The translations under genes were made by a program, and so were the position numbers. The notes beneath the pieces are model-generated. The model was not told the DNA's origin. It saw nothing but the letters and a program-made list of their open reading frames with translations, and ran no database searches. A stretch of DNA of 64,000 bases, taken from assembly GCA_934754425.1 (NCBI GenBank), contig CAKVIN010000013.1:4530-68529 (forward strand), given 5' to 3'. Shown here piece by piece: positions 34,111-42,996 of the stretch. Numbering within the stretch: position 1 is the first letter of the stretch; each line of letters starts with the position of its first letter. The stretch comes from an uncultured Candidatus Melainabacteria bacterium (GTDB lineage: Bacteria; Cyanobacteriota; Vampirovibrionia; Gastranaerophilales; Gastranaerophilaceae).

Positions 34111-35280
34111 TTATTTACGTAAGAAATCAGGTATTTGAATGTCTGAGAAATTAGACATTGTAGGAGCTTTTGGTTGTTGAGTATTATTAAACGCTCCTGA
34201 GAAAAATTCAGCTGCACTGATTGAACGATTTTCTACTTTTTCTTCAATCGGCATTTGAGATTTCAACTCAAAACCTGTTGCAATAACCGTAATTTGAATT
34301 TCACCCTGAATATTATCATCAACGACAGCACCAATGATAACTCTTGCATCATCAAGAACTGCATCGTTAATAATGTTTGTTGCATCAGTAACTTCGTGTA
34401 ATGTCATATCAGGTCCACCTGTGATGTTAACAATAACACCAGAAGCACCATTGATAGAAGTTTCTAACAATTGAGAATTGATAGCAATCTTTGCAGCTTC
34501 AATTGCTCTGCCTTCACCTGTTCCACGACCGATACCCATCAATGCTGAACCAGATGCAGCCATTACACTCTTAACGTCCGCAAAGTCTACGTTTATCAAT
34601 CCAGGTATAGTAATGATGTCAGAAATACCTTGAACACCTCTTAAAAGAACTTCATCAACTACGATGAATGATTCTTGAAGAGATACTCTTCTATCTACAA
34701 CATCTAATAACTTGTCGTTAGGAATAACGATTAAAGCATCAACAGATTCTCTTAATCTTTCCAAACCTTGTTGAGCTTGGTTTTGTCTTCTCTTACCTTC
34801 AAATGAGAATGGTTTTGTAACAACACCAATTGTCAAAATTCCTAAATCTTTAGCTATTTTAGCAACTACAGGAGCTGCACCGGTACCTGTTCCACCGCCC
34901 ATGCCGGCAGTAACGAATACCATATCTGCGCCTTCAATAGCGCTTGTAATTTCTTGTTGTGCTTCTTCTGCAGCCTTTTCACCAACTTGAGGTTCTCCGC
35001 CTGCACCAAGACCGTTTGTTAATTTAGGTCCAAGCTGTATTTTATTCTTGCAAGTTGAATAATTTAATACTTGTAAATCTGTATTCATTAACCAGAATTC
35101 AACACCTGTTAATCCTGATTTAATCATTCTGTTTACAGCGTTTCCGCCGCCACCACCAACGCCGATAACCTTGATTTTTGCAGGGCTTATACCTGGGGCT
35201 GAAGGTTGTTCCATATTATCTGATGATTGAATATTTTCAATATCTTTTCTTCCAAAAATATCTGGTCCTAAATTGTCCAC
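34111..35280 (-). CDS. ftsZ: Cell division protein FtsZ
   Basis: Tubulin-like GTPase forming the Z-ring. 389 residues: VGGGGGNAVNRMI, the tubulin signature GMGGGTGTGAAPVVA, NDKLLDVVDRR and a C-terminal conserved peptide DIQIPDFLRK that binds membrane tethers. The start is GTG at 35280 with AGAGGA upstream. It stands alone, outside the murD-ftsW-murG cluster but only a few kb from it. Confidence 0.98.
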   Translation of the reverse strand: MDNLGPDIFGRKDIENIQSSDNMEQPSAPGISPAKIKVIGVGGGGGNAVNRMIKSGLTGVEFWLMNTDLQVLNYSTCKNKIQLGPKLTNGLGAGGEPQVGEKAAEEAQQEITSAIEGADMVFVTAGMGGGTGTGAAPVVAKIAKDLGILTIGVVTKPFSFEGKRRQNQAQQGLERLRESVDALIVIPNDKLLDVVDRRVSLQESFIVVDEVLLRGVQGISDIITIPGLINVDFADVKSVMAASGSALMGIGRGTGEGRAIEAAKIAINSQLLETSINGASGVIVNITGGPDMTLHEVTDATNIINDAVLDDARVIIGAVVDDNIQGEIQITVIATGFELKSQMPIEEKVENRSISAAEFFSGAFNNTQQPKAPTMSNFSDIQIPDFLRK

Positions 35281-35405
35281 GATTATTCCTCTTTTTTCTA
35301 CTTTATCTATACTATACCACTATATTAACATACTATTTTAAATAGAAACAAATGTAAAGTTATTGGAGATAAATTTAATATAAATTTACATGACAAAACC
35401 ATGTA

Positions 35406-35434
35406 TTGACTGGAATTAGAGCTTAATTTATTCT
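35406..35434 (+). promoter_or_regulatory. Candidate promoter for the repeat membrane protein
   Basis: TTGACT, 17-nt spacer, TATTCT. It would give a leader of about 145 nt before the GTG at 35585. The 304-bp gap 35281-35584 shows no other gene. Confidence 0.5.
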
Positions 35435-35584
35435 AGAAAATAAGTTAATTCTTTACATTTGGAGAAAATCAAAAATTAAATTAAAATATATTAAGTATGA
35501 TGTGTGTAAAACAAACTTTGTTTAAGATTCATGTATAGCAAATTTATTTTTTATGTGTTTTCAATAATAAGAAAGGGATAAACC

Positions 35585-37192
35585 GTGTCAACATTTGGTG
35601 ATTATAAGTCGTATAAACAGTATGAGCCATATTACGCAAATTGGAAGCAAATGCGTAATTACAAAGAAGCACAACAAGAAAAGTTTATATCTTTACATCC
35701 GGATAAAATTAATAAAGTAGATATTCAGAAAAGCGAAGCTTTATTGCGAGCAATAGATATTATGGATGAATATTCACAAAAAAGAGCTGAAGACATGGAA
35801 GTTGCGACAGAAATGGTTGTCGGATATGGTTTAGAAGCTGCAATGCTTGGTGGAGGTTTATTGGGCGGTTTAGTAGGTCTTATTCCTCCTATAAAAAGTT
35901 TTTTAATTAAACAATTTGGTACAAATAAGGCTTTAAAAACTATTACGGGCATGATTCCAATGGGTTTTGGAGCTTTAGCAGGTATAGTTGCGGCATTTCC
36001 TCTTTATGCTTGGGCTGCAAAAACCGAAGTTTCCGCTTCAAGAAAAGGACGATTTGAAGCAATGCAAAAAGAACTTAAACATCCGAATGCATTTGCTATT
36101 TTAACAGATGAACAATTGATAGAAGCGCAAGAAATTGCTAAAAAAATTCCTTTAAATGACAAAAAAAATAAAAAAGAAGGGATTTTCAAAACAATTAAAA
36201 ATATGGCAATAGACAGCAAAAGTTACACTCAGCAGAAAAAACAATTTGAAATTGAACTTTTGGAAGCTTCTAAGCATAAAGAAGATAAAATGACATCGGA
36301 AGAAATAGAAAACGCAAAAAAAGATCAACAATTATTAACGAAGCTTGTTGAAAAAATTGATATCGCTTCACAGGATTATGCAGAAAATGCCGAACTTGCA
36401 ACACAAACACTTTCTACATTAGCGCTAGGACTTGGGGTTTTATTTTCTCTTGGCGTTGACAAAGTTTTGAATTTATTAAAAATTAAATCTGCTGATAAAG
36501 TAAGTATGGTTACAAAAGGATTATCAATAGCAGCGCCGATTGGTTTAAGTATTCTTGCAGCACAGATACAAAAAGAAGCTTCGAGAGTTGGAAGATTTAA
36601 GGCAAAGCAAGAATTGATGAATAATCCAGCAAAACTTGCCTATGTTTCTGATGAAGATGCAAAAACGGTTAAAGATGTTCACGTTGAAACAACAAAAAAA
36701 GAAAATATTTTTGAATTCTTTACACACGCATTCAAAGATAATAGAGAATATAAAAAATACAAAAAGATAACTGCCCAAAAAGAAGAACGATTCTATAAGG
36801 CGCTAGAAAATATGAAATTAACTCCGGAACAAGAAAAACAAGCCAAAACATTACAAAGAAATACGTTTAAAACCTTTAGTAAAGTTGATGAAAAATCACA
36901 AAAATATTCAGAAAGCATTGAAGCGCTCGGTCAAGCAATAGCATTACCGATAAGCCTTTTATTCACAGGTATTGCAGCGGCATTTGGTACAAAAATGATT
37001 GCTAAAGCATTGCAGTCAAAAAATCCTGCAGAAAAAACAACTGCTTTTACTAAATACATTGGTTTAGTTGTACTTTCGTCCATTCCATCAATTTTTGTTA
37101 ATGCGATTATTACTAAAGAACAAAAAAATGCTTCAAGAATTGCTAATATGCTTGCTATTAATGAAATGCAGGATTATAGAGATTTTAGATAA
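35585..37192 (+). CDS. Membrane protein built of three internal repeats
   Basis: 535 residues, family not recognised. Three similar units are visible at about residues 57-165, 257-345 and 430-535. Each opens with S-Q-[KD]-[RY]-[AS]-E (YSQKRAEDME, ASQDYAENAE, KSQKYSESIE). A glycine-rich two-span hairpin follows, and each unit closes with [AE]-x-S-R-x-[GA] (SASRKGRFEA, EASRVGRFKA, NASRIANMLA). Long charged helical linkers (KKNKKEGIFK, EDAKTVKDV) lie between. The GTG start follows AAAGGG. About six membrane spans. Function unknown. Confidence 0.65.
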   Translation: MSTFGDYKSYKQYEPYYANWKQMRNYKEAQQEKFISLHPDKINKVDIQKSEALLRAIDIMDEYSQKRAEDMEVATEMVVGYGLEAAMLGGGLLGGLVGLIPPIKSFLIKQFGTNKALKTITGMIPMGFGALAGIVAAFPLYAWAAKTEVSASRKGRFEAMQKELKHPNAFAILTDEQLIEAQEIAKKIPLNDKKNKKEGIFKTIKNMAIDSKSYTQQKKQFEIELLEASKHKEDKMTSEEIENAKKDQQLLTKLVEKIDIASQDYAENAELATQTLSTLALGLGVLFSLGVDKVLNLLKIKSADKVSMVTKGLSIAAPIGLSILAAQIQKEASRVGRFKAKQELMNNPAKLAYVSDEDAKTVKDVHVETTKKENIFEFFTHAFKDNREYKKYKKITAQKEERFYKALENMKLTPEQEKQAKTLQRNTFKTFSKVDEKSQKYSESIEALGQAIALPISLLFTGIAAAFGTKMIAKALQSKNPAEKTTAFTKYIGLVVLSSIPSIFVNAIITKEQKNASRIANMLAINEMQDYRDFR

Positions 37193-37291
37193 GTTTTTGA
37201 AAAAAATAAAAATTGATTTAAGAACATGAAATTTTACACGCACACTTCCCAAAATTATTGATTTCATTTTGAGAATTGTTATAATTAGAAT

Positions 37292-38395
37292 ATGGACGGC
37301 TTTAGCATTGGTAAAATTTTAGCACATTTACGAAACCCTGAAATATATTTGAAAAAACTCAAACAGGATGTAGTAAATACAAATACAGGATTTAATACAG
37401 CTTTATCCCAGCCAAAACCTAATATTGTTCAAAACAGTATTCAATCAACGGCAGCTCTTATGCAACAAATACAAATGAACCAACTGGCTAGTATGGATAG
37501 AGCCGTATATATTAGAAATTTGTTGGGATTGCCTCAAACACTCGACAATTTGTTGATGGCAACTCAAAATCCAAATAGTCCGTTGAGTAATACATCTTTG
37601 ATTTTAAATGATTTGAATGAAGAGTTATTAAAAAATCAAAAAATGATTGCAGAAATTTTTGATGAGAATTCTGAAATTTTGCCAAACCAACAAATAGTTC
37701 AAAATCAAGTAGCTTCTAAAGATGCAATTGCATTATTTTTTAGTGGAATGATACACATGCCTGCAATTTCAGAAGCTATTTTAAAAAACAGTAAGCAAGC
37801 AGTTGCAAATTTAATTATAGCAATGGCTTCAGCTTCTAAAAACGGCATGACGAATGAACAAATTCGTGACACACTGGGAATTATAAATTCTTGTATCGCA
37901 ATGGCAGAATCTAATAATCCGGCTCAAACTTTAAAGAGTTTGATGTTGTTATATTTACCTTGGCTTCCGCTAAATGAAGGAGTTGGATTTGATTTAGAAG
38001 TTACAACTCCGGAAGGTGAAAATGAATCAAATGACTCAAAATTAACAGTTTTAATCCAAACAAAAAATTTTGGTAATGTTAAAGGAGTTTTCACACTTAC
38101 AACTTCTAATTCTGTTGATGTTTATATATTGTGTGCAGAAGGATTTCCTAAAAAAACTTTACAAAAAAGTCTTATGGAAGAAAGTTCTTCGCACGCTATG
38201 AATACAACAATTGATATCGAAGCGGTTGAGCCTAAAAACAAAGAAAAATCAGAAGTTCAAGAAGCAAAAGTAAATCTTTCTGCCACAAATGAAATGAATC
38301 CTTATTTGCTTTTAATGGCGCACGCTTTTATCAGAAATACTATTTTTATTGATTCTAATGCAATTGTAGAAGAAGAAAATGACACTAATTCTTAA
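37292..38395 (+). CDS. Hypothetical protein, C-terminus weakly FliK-like
   Basis: 367 residues, soluble, Asn- and Gln-rich first third. The segment at about 220-300 (LMLLYLPWLPLNEGVGFDLEV, LTVLIQTKNFGNVKGVFTL) has the strand pattern of flagellar or type III hook-length control C-terminal domains, but the match is weak. The ATG lies exactly 6 nt after TATAAT, with TTGATT 16 nt further upstream, and no Shine-Dalgarno, so the mRNA is probably leaderless. Its end overlaps the convergent gene by 11 nt. Function uncertain. Confidence 0.6.
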   Translation: MDGFSIGKILAHLRNPEIYLKKLKQDVVNTNTGFNTALSQPKPNIVQNSIQSTAALMQQIQMNQLASMDRAVYIRNLLGLPQTLDNLLMATQNPNSPLSNTSLILNDLNEELLKNQKMIAEIFDENSEILPNQQIVQNQVASKDAIALFFSGMIHMPAISEAILKNSKQAVANLIIAMASASKNGMTNEQIRDTLGIINSCIAMAESNNPAQTLKSLMLLYLPWLPLNEGVGFDLEVTTPEGENESNDSKLTVLIQTKNFGNVKGVFTLTTSNSVDVYILCAEGFPKKTLQKSLMEESSSHAMNTTIDIEAVEPKNKEKSEVQEAKVNLSATNEMNPYLLLMAHAFIRNTIFIDSNAIVEEENDTNS

Positions 38396-39443
38396 CCGGT
38401 ATTCTTTTTGCAACTTGACTTGATAATATTAAAGCTTTTTCTGCAAAAATTATTGGCAAATGATTCAAACTACCTTGAATAGATATCATCGCATGGTTAT
38501 AAACCAAGCGTTCACTAGCACCCGCAATTATCAATCCTTCAAATGTTTTAAACAATCTATCAAGTATACGTTCAACAGACAAATCCTTGACTATTTTTTC
38601 ATTCATAACCGGTATTATACCCCAATTAATCCTTCCGCCTTTTGCAAGAAATTCGTTAACTTTATCTGCAATAATATTCAAATTATTCGGATTATTATAC
38701 GCATCAAATGAAATTATATTTGCACCGGCTTCGATAGGTATTTTCCAATCACACTTTTCAAAACATTGAATACCTGCATAAGCACCTGTTTCTTGAATTT
38801 TAGAAATAACTTTATTAAACATATTAATAATTATATCTCTTGTTATTTCCTCATTATTACGTATAATTTCCCCAGCTTTATACAAAAGTGGTTCTTCTAA
38901 GATAATCACCGGACGAGTATCAGGTGACACCTTGATTATTTCTTTTATTATCCACAATGCACGTATACTAATTGCTTGAATAATAAATTTTCTATAAAAT
39001 TTATCAAGAATCAATGGAGATTTATCCGATTTTAAAAGAGTTAATGATGTAGAAAATGGTCCCATTAAGTTAACAACAGTTTCTTTAGGCTTTATTCTTT
39101 CTACAATTTGCAAATATTTTGATAAGAAAAATGTATTAAATCCAAAATGATCAATATTTTCAATTGTTGGATTGTTAAATGTTGAATCTAAAAACAAAAA
39201 TTCAGATTTATAATGATCAGCATCATCATCAAACAAAACTTTTTTCCCATTAAAACTAATACCAGGCAAATTATTTAATGTTCTATATAATACTGAATCT
39301 TCTGATGATGCTAAAGGTAAGTTTGCAAGATACGGTATGTCTTCAAAAAGTTTAACAATCATTTTTGTAGCAGCTTTGTCAGTATCATACGGTAAATCAC
39401 CCACGGGCAAACATTTTGAAATCTTTTTAACATGTGTATGCAT
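38385..39443 (-). CDS. UroD/MetE-like superfamily protein
   Basis: 352 residues resembling the cobalamin-independent methionine synthase/uroporphyrinogen decarboxylase barrel. Characteristic are VNLMGPFSTSLTLL, IILEEPLL, GIQCFEKCDWKIPIEAGANIISFDAY and GGRINWGIIPV. It is half the length of full MetE and keeps only the C-terminal-type barrel; the cysteine in IQCFEKCDW sits where a metal ligand would be in the corrinoid-type members. It may be a methyltransferase acting on a protein or small thiol. A stand-alone gene preceded by the rplI terminator. Confidence 0.7.
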   Translation of the reverse strand: MHTHVKKISKCLPVGDLPYDTDKAATKMIVKLFEDIPYLANLPLASSEDSVLYRTLNNLPGISFNGKKVLFDDDADHYKSEFLFLDSTFNNPTIENIDHFGFNTFFLSKYLQIVERIKPKETVVNLMGPFSTSLTLLKSDKSPLILDKFYRKFIIQAISIRALWIIKEIIKVSPDTRPVIILEEPLLYKAGEIIRNNEEITRDIIINMFNKVISKIQETGAYAGIQCFEKCDWKIPIEAGANIISFDAYNNPNNLNIIADKVNEFLAKGGRINWGIIPVMNEKIVKDLSVERILDRLFKTFEGLIIAGASERLVYNHAMISIQGSLNHLPIIFAEKALILSSQVAKRIPVKN

Positions 39444-39484
39444 TATACAAGCTCTTTCTTTTGTTTAAAAATACAACATTAAAA

Positions 39485-39521
39485 AAAACGTGCCGTTATA
39501 TATTTTGTCGGCACGTTTTTG
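39485..39521 (-). terminator. Terminator after rplI
   Basis: AACGTGCCG and CGGCACGTT pair around a 13-nt loop; on the minus strand eight T follow. Confidence 0.9.
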
Positions 39522-39533
39522 TTTAAATTTTAA

Positions 39534-40028
39534 CTACGCTTCAGCTTCTTCTGTTTCTTCTACGTGTTCTTTAACAACTTCTGAAGCTGTAACTACAACT
39601 TTTAATTCAGTTTTAACTTTTGAAGTCAATTTGATTAACATTGTGTATTCACCGATTTTATTGATAGGAGCGTTCAATGAAACAGTTTTTCTATCAATTT
39701 CAATGTTTGATTTTTCTTTTAATTCTTCGCACAATTTTTTAGTTGTAATTGTACCGAATAATTTTCCGCTTTCACCAGCTTTTGCAGATAATTCAATAGA
39801 ACCGATTTTTTCGATTTGTTCTGCTTTAGCTAAAGCTTCTTGATGTAATTTTTCTTGTTTTGCTCTTAATCTTGCAATATTTTGTTCTCTGTTTTTAAGA
39901 GCACCTTCTGTTGCGATTTCTGCATAATTTTTTGGAATAAGATAGTTTCTTGCATAACCATCTTTAACATTTACTAAGTCACCAGCTTCACCGATGTTTT
40001 GAACTTCTTTTTTCAATATTACTTGCAT
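39534..40028 (-). CDS. rplI: Ribosomal protein L9
   Basis: 50S protein with two RNA-binding lobes joined by a long helix. 164 residues: MQVILKKEVQNIGEAGDLVNVKDGYARNYL is spread over the classical N-terminal lobe signature (quoted here in part: GDLVNVKDGYARNYLIPK), followed by the connecting helix and the C-terminal lobe (GKLFGTITTKKL). The last about 15 residues (EHVEETEEAEA) form an acidic tail beyond the usual end. GGAG precedes the ATG. Not in the usual rpsF-rpsR-rplI-dnaB order within this window. Confidence 0.96.
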   Translation of the reverse strand: MQVILKKEVQNIGEAGDLVNVKDGYARNYLIPKNYAEIATEGALKNREQNIARLRAKQEKLHQEALAKAEQIEKIGSIELSAKAGESGKLFGTITTKKLCEELKEKSNIEIDRKTVSLNAPINKIGEYTMLIKLTSKVKTELKVVVTASEVVKEHVEETEEAEA

Positions 40029-40178
40029 TCTTTTTTCTCCTTTAACTATTATTGGGCTAGTATAGTTCTTATATTACCCGAAAAAACATGAATTGTCGAG
40101 CCCCCATGCACTTTCATTTCAAAATTTGTGTAGATTTGTTACAAAGAGTTTTGTTTACAAAACTTCACATTTTAATAA

Positions 40179-40220
40179 AAAAAGGCAATTTTTCATGTTC
40201 ATCTGACTTTATATATATAC
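40179..40220 (+). promoter_or_regulatory. AAAAAGGCAATT upstream element, copy 2
   Basis: AAAAAGGCAATTTTTCAT (40179-40196), then ACTTTATATATATACC and TAGGATATC, about 70 nt before the ribbon-helix-helix gene. Core identical to 15730-15747 on the other strand. Confidence 0.5.
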
Positions 40221-40266
40221 CTAGGATATCAAAAGTCACTACATTTTAATAAAGGAGATGCAATTT

Positions 40267-40455
40267 ATGGCAAGAGTACTAATTTCAATGCCCGAAGAAT
40301 TTTTAGACAGAATCGATCAAGTAGCAGAAGGAGAAAACAGGACTCGTTCCGAGTTAATCAGAGAAGCATTGAGAAGTTATATGTATAAAAGTCGAGTAAA
40401 AGCTAACACTATGGCTGGTAAAAATGCCGCTATTTTAGAAGCATTACTGGATTAG
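40267..40455 (+). CDS. Ribbon-helix-helix (CopG/Arc-like) DNA-binding protein
   Basis: 62 residues. ARVLISMPEEFLDRIDQVAEGENRTRSELIREALRSY (positions 2-38, quoted in part: RTRSELIREALRSY) is a complete ribbon-helix-helix fold: an N-terminal strand for the DNA groove and two helices. The ATG at 40267 is preferred because GGAG lies 9 nt upstream; an ATG three codons earlier overlaps that site. No toxin gene is adjacent, so a stand-alone repressor is more likely than an antitoxin. It is preceded by the shared GGCAATT element and followed by a terminator. Confidence 0.82.
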   Translation: MARVLISMPEEFLDRIDQVAEGENRTRSELIREALRSYMYKSRVKANTMAGKNAAILEALLD

Positions 40456-40568
40456 AAAAATACATAGTATGAAAAAGATTTAGGCATCCGTTGGATTTTG
40501 CAGATATTATTTCAATCTGCAATATCTGACAGAGAAGCGGAAAAAGGAAAAGGATTTTAGGTTTAAAT

Positions 40569-40595
40569 AACGCTGCATTTTTGTAGCGTTTTTTT
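40569..40595 (+). terminator. Terminator before pabBC
   Basis: AACGCTGCA and TGTAGCGTT pair (one G-T), followed by a T-run. It ends the ribbon-helix-helix transcript; the pabBC -10 box overlaps its tail. Confidence 0.85.
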
Positions 40596-40609
40596 ATTAT
40601 AATAAATTT

Positions 40610-42160
40610 ATGCAAATATATTCTGACAAATGTTTTGAAAATCCGATTGAAATAATTTCTGCTGAAGGTGACTTAAAATCTGCTTTTGAAAGAATTGAAG
40701 AACTTAGAAAAAAATATTATCTTCTCGGATATATCACATATGATTTTAAAAAATTATATTTTGAAGTTTTTGATAAATACAAAAAATATACTCCGAATTC
40801 TCCAAAACAACTTGGAACAATCATTAAGCCGATGATTTCAAAGGAACAATACGTTTGCGCAATCAATAAAATTAAAGAATATATTGCCAATGGTGTGACG
40901 TATGAAGTTAATTATACATACCCATCAGAAGTTTTGACTAACTTAAACGGACTTGAATTGTATGAAGCAATTTTAGAGAAGCAAAAAACGCCCTATAACA
41001 CTTTTTTAGAAACAGACGATTTAACTTTGCTTTCTTTTTCTCCGGAATTATTTTTTAAGCTTGATGGAAATAAAATTTTAACAAAACCAATGAAAGGCAC
41101 TGTTCCTTGTCTTAATGACGGTAAAGACGAAGAAAGGCAGGATTTTCTTTTTAACGACGAAAAAAATCGTGCTGAAAACATTATGATTGTTGATTTGTTG
41201 CGTAATGATTTGGGAAGGATTTCTAAAACCGGTACGGTGCAAGTAGATAAGCTTTTTGAAATCGAAAAACATCCGACAGTTTTTCAAATGACATCAGAAA
41301 TATCCGGAGAATTGGAAAAGGATATTACTCTTTACGATATTTTTGAGGCAATTTTTCCTTGTGGTTCAATTACCGGAGCGCCTAAAATCTCTACAATGCG
41401 TGTGATTGAAGAATTAGAGCCTTTTGAACGCAATCTTTATTGTGGAGCAATAGGGTTTTTGTCAGCTGATATTGCAGAATTTTCAGTACCAATTAGAATT
41501 CTGTACGGCAAAAACAATAAATATAATTATCATGCCGGCGGAGCAATTGTTTGGGATTCTACTGCAGAAGACGAATGGGACGAAACACTTGTTAAAACAA
41601 AATTTCTTCAAACAGATTTTCAGCTTATTGAAACAGCTGTTGATGATTGGGCAAGACATGTTAAAAGGATGAAAAAAACCGCATTAGAATTGGGTTTTAA
41701 GTGGAACGAGGATATTGAAAAAATAGGAATTAAAGGTTTGACACGTGTTTTGTTGAATAAGAATGGGGATTTTGAAGTAGAGTATAAAAAGTTACCGGAA
41801 ATAATACAAGGCAAACAAAAAGTTAAATTAGGTAGAAAAATTTCTTCCGCCAATCCTTTTCTTTATCACAAAACGACAGTAAGGGAAGGGAAGCCGAAGG
41901 ATTGCTTTGATATTATCGAAATAAATGAGCGTGGCGAGATTACAGAAGGAACTTACACTAATATAGCTGTTGAAAAAGACGGAAAACTTTATACTCCACC
42001 AATTTCCTGTGGATTACTTGGTGGAACTTATAGAGAAAAATTGATTGAAGAATGTAAATTAGAAGAAAAGATTTTATATCCTGACGATTTAGAACGGGCA
42101 GAAAAAATATTTTGTTTTAATTCTGTTCGTAAACTTGTAGAGGTGGAATTATGCTCATAA
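40610..42160 (+). CDS. pabBC: Fused aminodeoxychorismate synthase component I and lyase
   Basis: Two folate-pathway enzymes in one 516-residue chain. Residues about 60-335 are PabB (chorismate to 4-amino-4-deoxychorismate), with KPMKGTVP, DLLRNDLGRI and PCGSITGAPKISTM. Residues about 335-516 are a class IV PLP lyase (PabC) giving p-aminobenzoate, with the KTT catalytic segment, EINERGEITEGTYTNI and GLLGGTYREKL. TATAAT lies 6 nt before the ATG with no Shine-Dalgarno, so the mRNA is probably leaderless. The stop overlaps the pabA start by 10 nt. Such fusions are known in several phyla. Confidence 0.93.
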   Translation: MQIYSDKCFENPIEIISAEGDLKSAFERIEELRKKYYLLGYITYDFKKLYFEVFDKYKKYTPNSPKQLGTIIKPMISKEQYVCAINKIKEYIANGVTYEVNYTYPSEVLTNLNGLELYEAILEKQKTPYNTFLETDDLTLLSFSPELFFKLDGNKILTKPMKGTVPCLNDGKDEERQDFLFNDEKNRAENIMIVDLLRNDLGRISKTGTVQVDKLFEIEKHPTVFQMTSEISGELEKDITLYDIFEAIFPCGSITGAPKISTMRVIEELEPFERNLYCGAIGFLSADIAEFSVPIRILYGKNNKYNYHAGGAIVWDSTAEDEWDETLVKTKFLQTDFQLIETAVDDWARHVKRMKKTALELGFKWNEDIEKIGIKGLTRVLLNKNGDFEVEYKKLPEIIQGKQKVKLGRKISSANPFLYHKTTVREGKPKDCFDIIEINERGEITEGTYTNIAVEKDGKLYTPPISCGLLGGTYREKLIEECKLEEKILYPDDLERAEKIFCFNSVRKLVEVELCS

Positions 42161-42906
42161 TCGATAATTACGACTCTTTTACATACAATATTGTTCAATA
42201 TATAAAGATTTTGGGCATTAATTCGATTGTAATAAAAAACGACGAAATGAGTTTGGAGGAAATTAAAAAGCTCAATTTTTCACGCATAATTCTTTCTCCA
42301 GGGTGGGGAAATCCTGATAATTCCGGAGTTACGATGGAAGTTATTGATTTTTATAAGGATAAATGTCCAATTTTAGGTGTTTGCCTTGGTATGCAATGTA
42401 TTGTCAAATATTTTGGCGGAGAAATTATGAAAGCGCCGGAACCATTCCATGGTAAAAATTCAGAAATATTTTTTGATGAAGATTTTGAGCTGTTTAAAGG
42501 ATTTAAACAAGGATTTAGTGCAACGAGGTATCATTCATTGATGGTTAAGATTGCCCCCTCACCCCATTTTTCTGATTTTCAAGCTAACGCTTTCAAATCG
42601 AAAAATTACCCCTCTCCCACAAGGGGCGAGGGGAGTACAAAACAATCTCGTGACTTTCCTACGTGCGTAGCACCTCCCACAAGGGGCGAGGGGAGTACAA
42701 AGCAATCTTGTGACTTACCTACGTGTGTAGCACCTCCCATAAGGGGCGAGGGAGAGGCTCAAATTACTGCTTGGACAAAAGATAATATTCCAATGGCTTT
42801 AAAGATAAAAGATAGACCGATTTTTGGTGTGCAATTTCATCCGGAAGCAATTCTTACTGATAATGGTATTGATATTTTCAAAAATTTTTTACAAATAGAA
42901 ATGTAA
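42151..42906 (+). CDS. pabA: Glutamine amidotransferase PabA with repeat-derived insertion
   Basis: Supplies ammonia from glutamine to PabB. 251 residues against a usual 190. IIDNYDSFTYNIVQY, the oxyanion and nucleophile motif GVCLGMQ, and the catalytic QFHPEAI are all present. Between RYHSLMVKI and ITAWTKDNIP about 60 extra residues are inserted. They include a 20-residue unit (PTRGEGSTKQSRDFPTCVAP) present twice plus a third partial copy, encoded by GC-rich repeat DNA. The insertion keeps the frame and falls on a surface loop before the catalytic His-Glu, so the enzyme may still work. It overlaps pabBC. Confidence 0.9.
   Translation: MLIIDNYDSFTYNIVQYIKILGINSIVIKNDEMSLEEIKKLNFSRIILSPGWGNPDNSGVTMEVIDFYKDKCPILGVCLGMQCIVKYFGGEIMKAPEPFHGKNSEIFFDEDFELFKGFKQGFSATRYHSLMVKIAPSPHFSDFQANAFKSKNYPSPTRGEGSTKQSRDFPTCVAPPTRGEGSTKQSCDLPTCVAPPIRGEGEAQITAWTKDNIPMALKIKDRPIFGVQFHPEAILTDNGIDIFKNFLQIEM
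42613..42756 (+). repeat. 60-bp tandem repeat inside pabA
   Basis: Units at 42613-42672 and 42673-42732, plus a partial third to 42756, each beginning CTCCCACAAGGGGCGAGG (CATAAGG in the third). The unit also carries CTACGTGCGTAGCAC, which resembles the ends of Rep3. GC-rich against an AT-rich gene. Confidence 0.9.
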
Positions 42907-42996
42907 CAAATTACACTTATTCTACTACTGGATTGTTACATTTTTTTATTCTTTATTATACAATAGTTTTAAGGTTTGTAAGCACTTGAGGTAAAA

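Noticed and set aside
40267..40455. Antitoxin of a type II module
   Set aside because: Ribbon-helix-helix fold fits, but there is no toxin gene beside it and terminators isolate it.
42613..42756. CRISPR array
   Set aside because: Regular 60-bp period, but the unit is a tandem duplication with near-identical 'spacers', inside a gene, with no cas genes.
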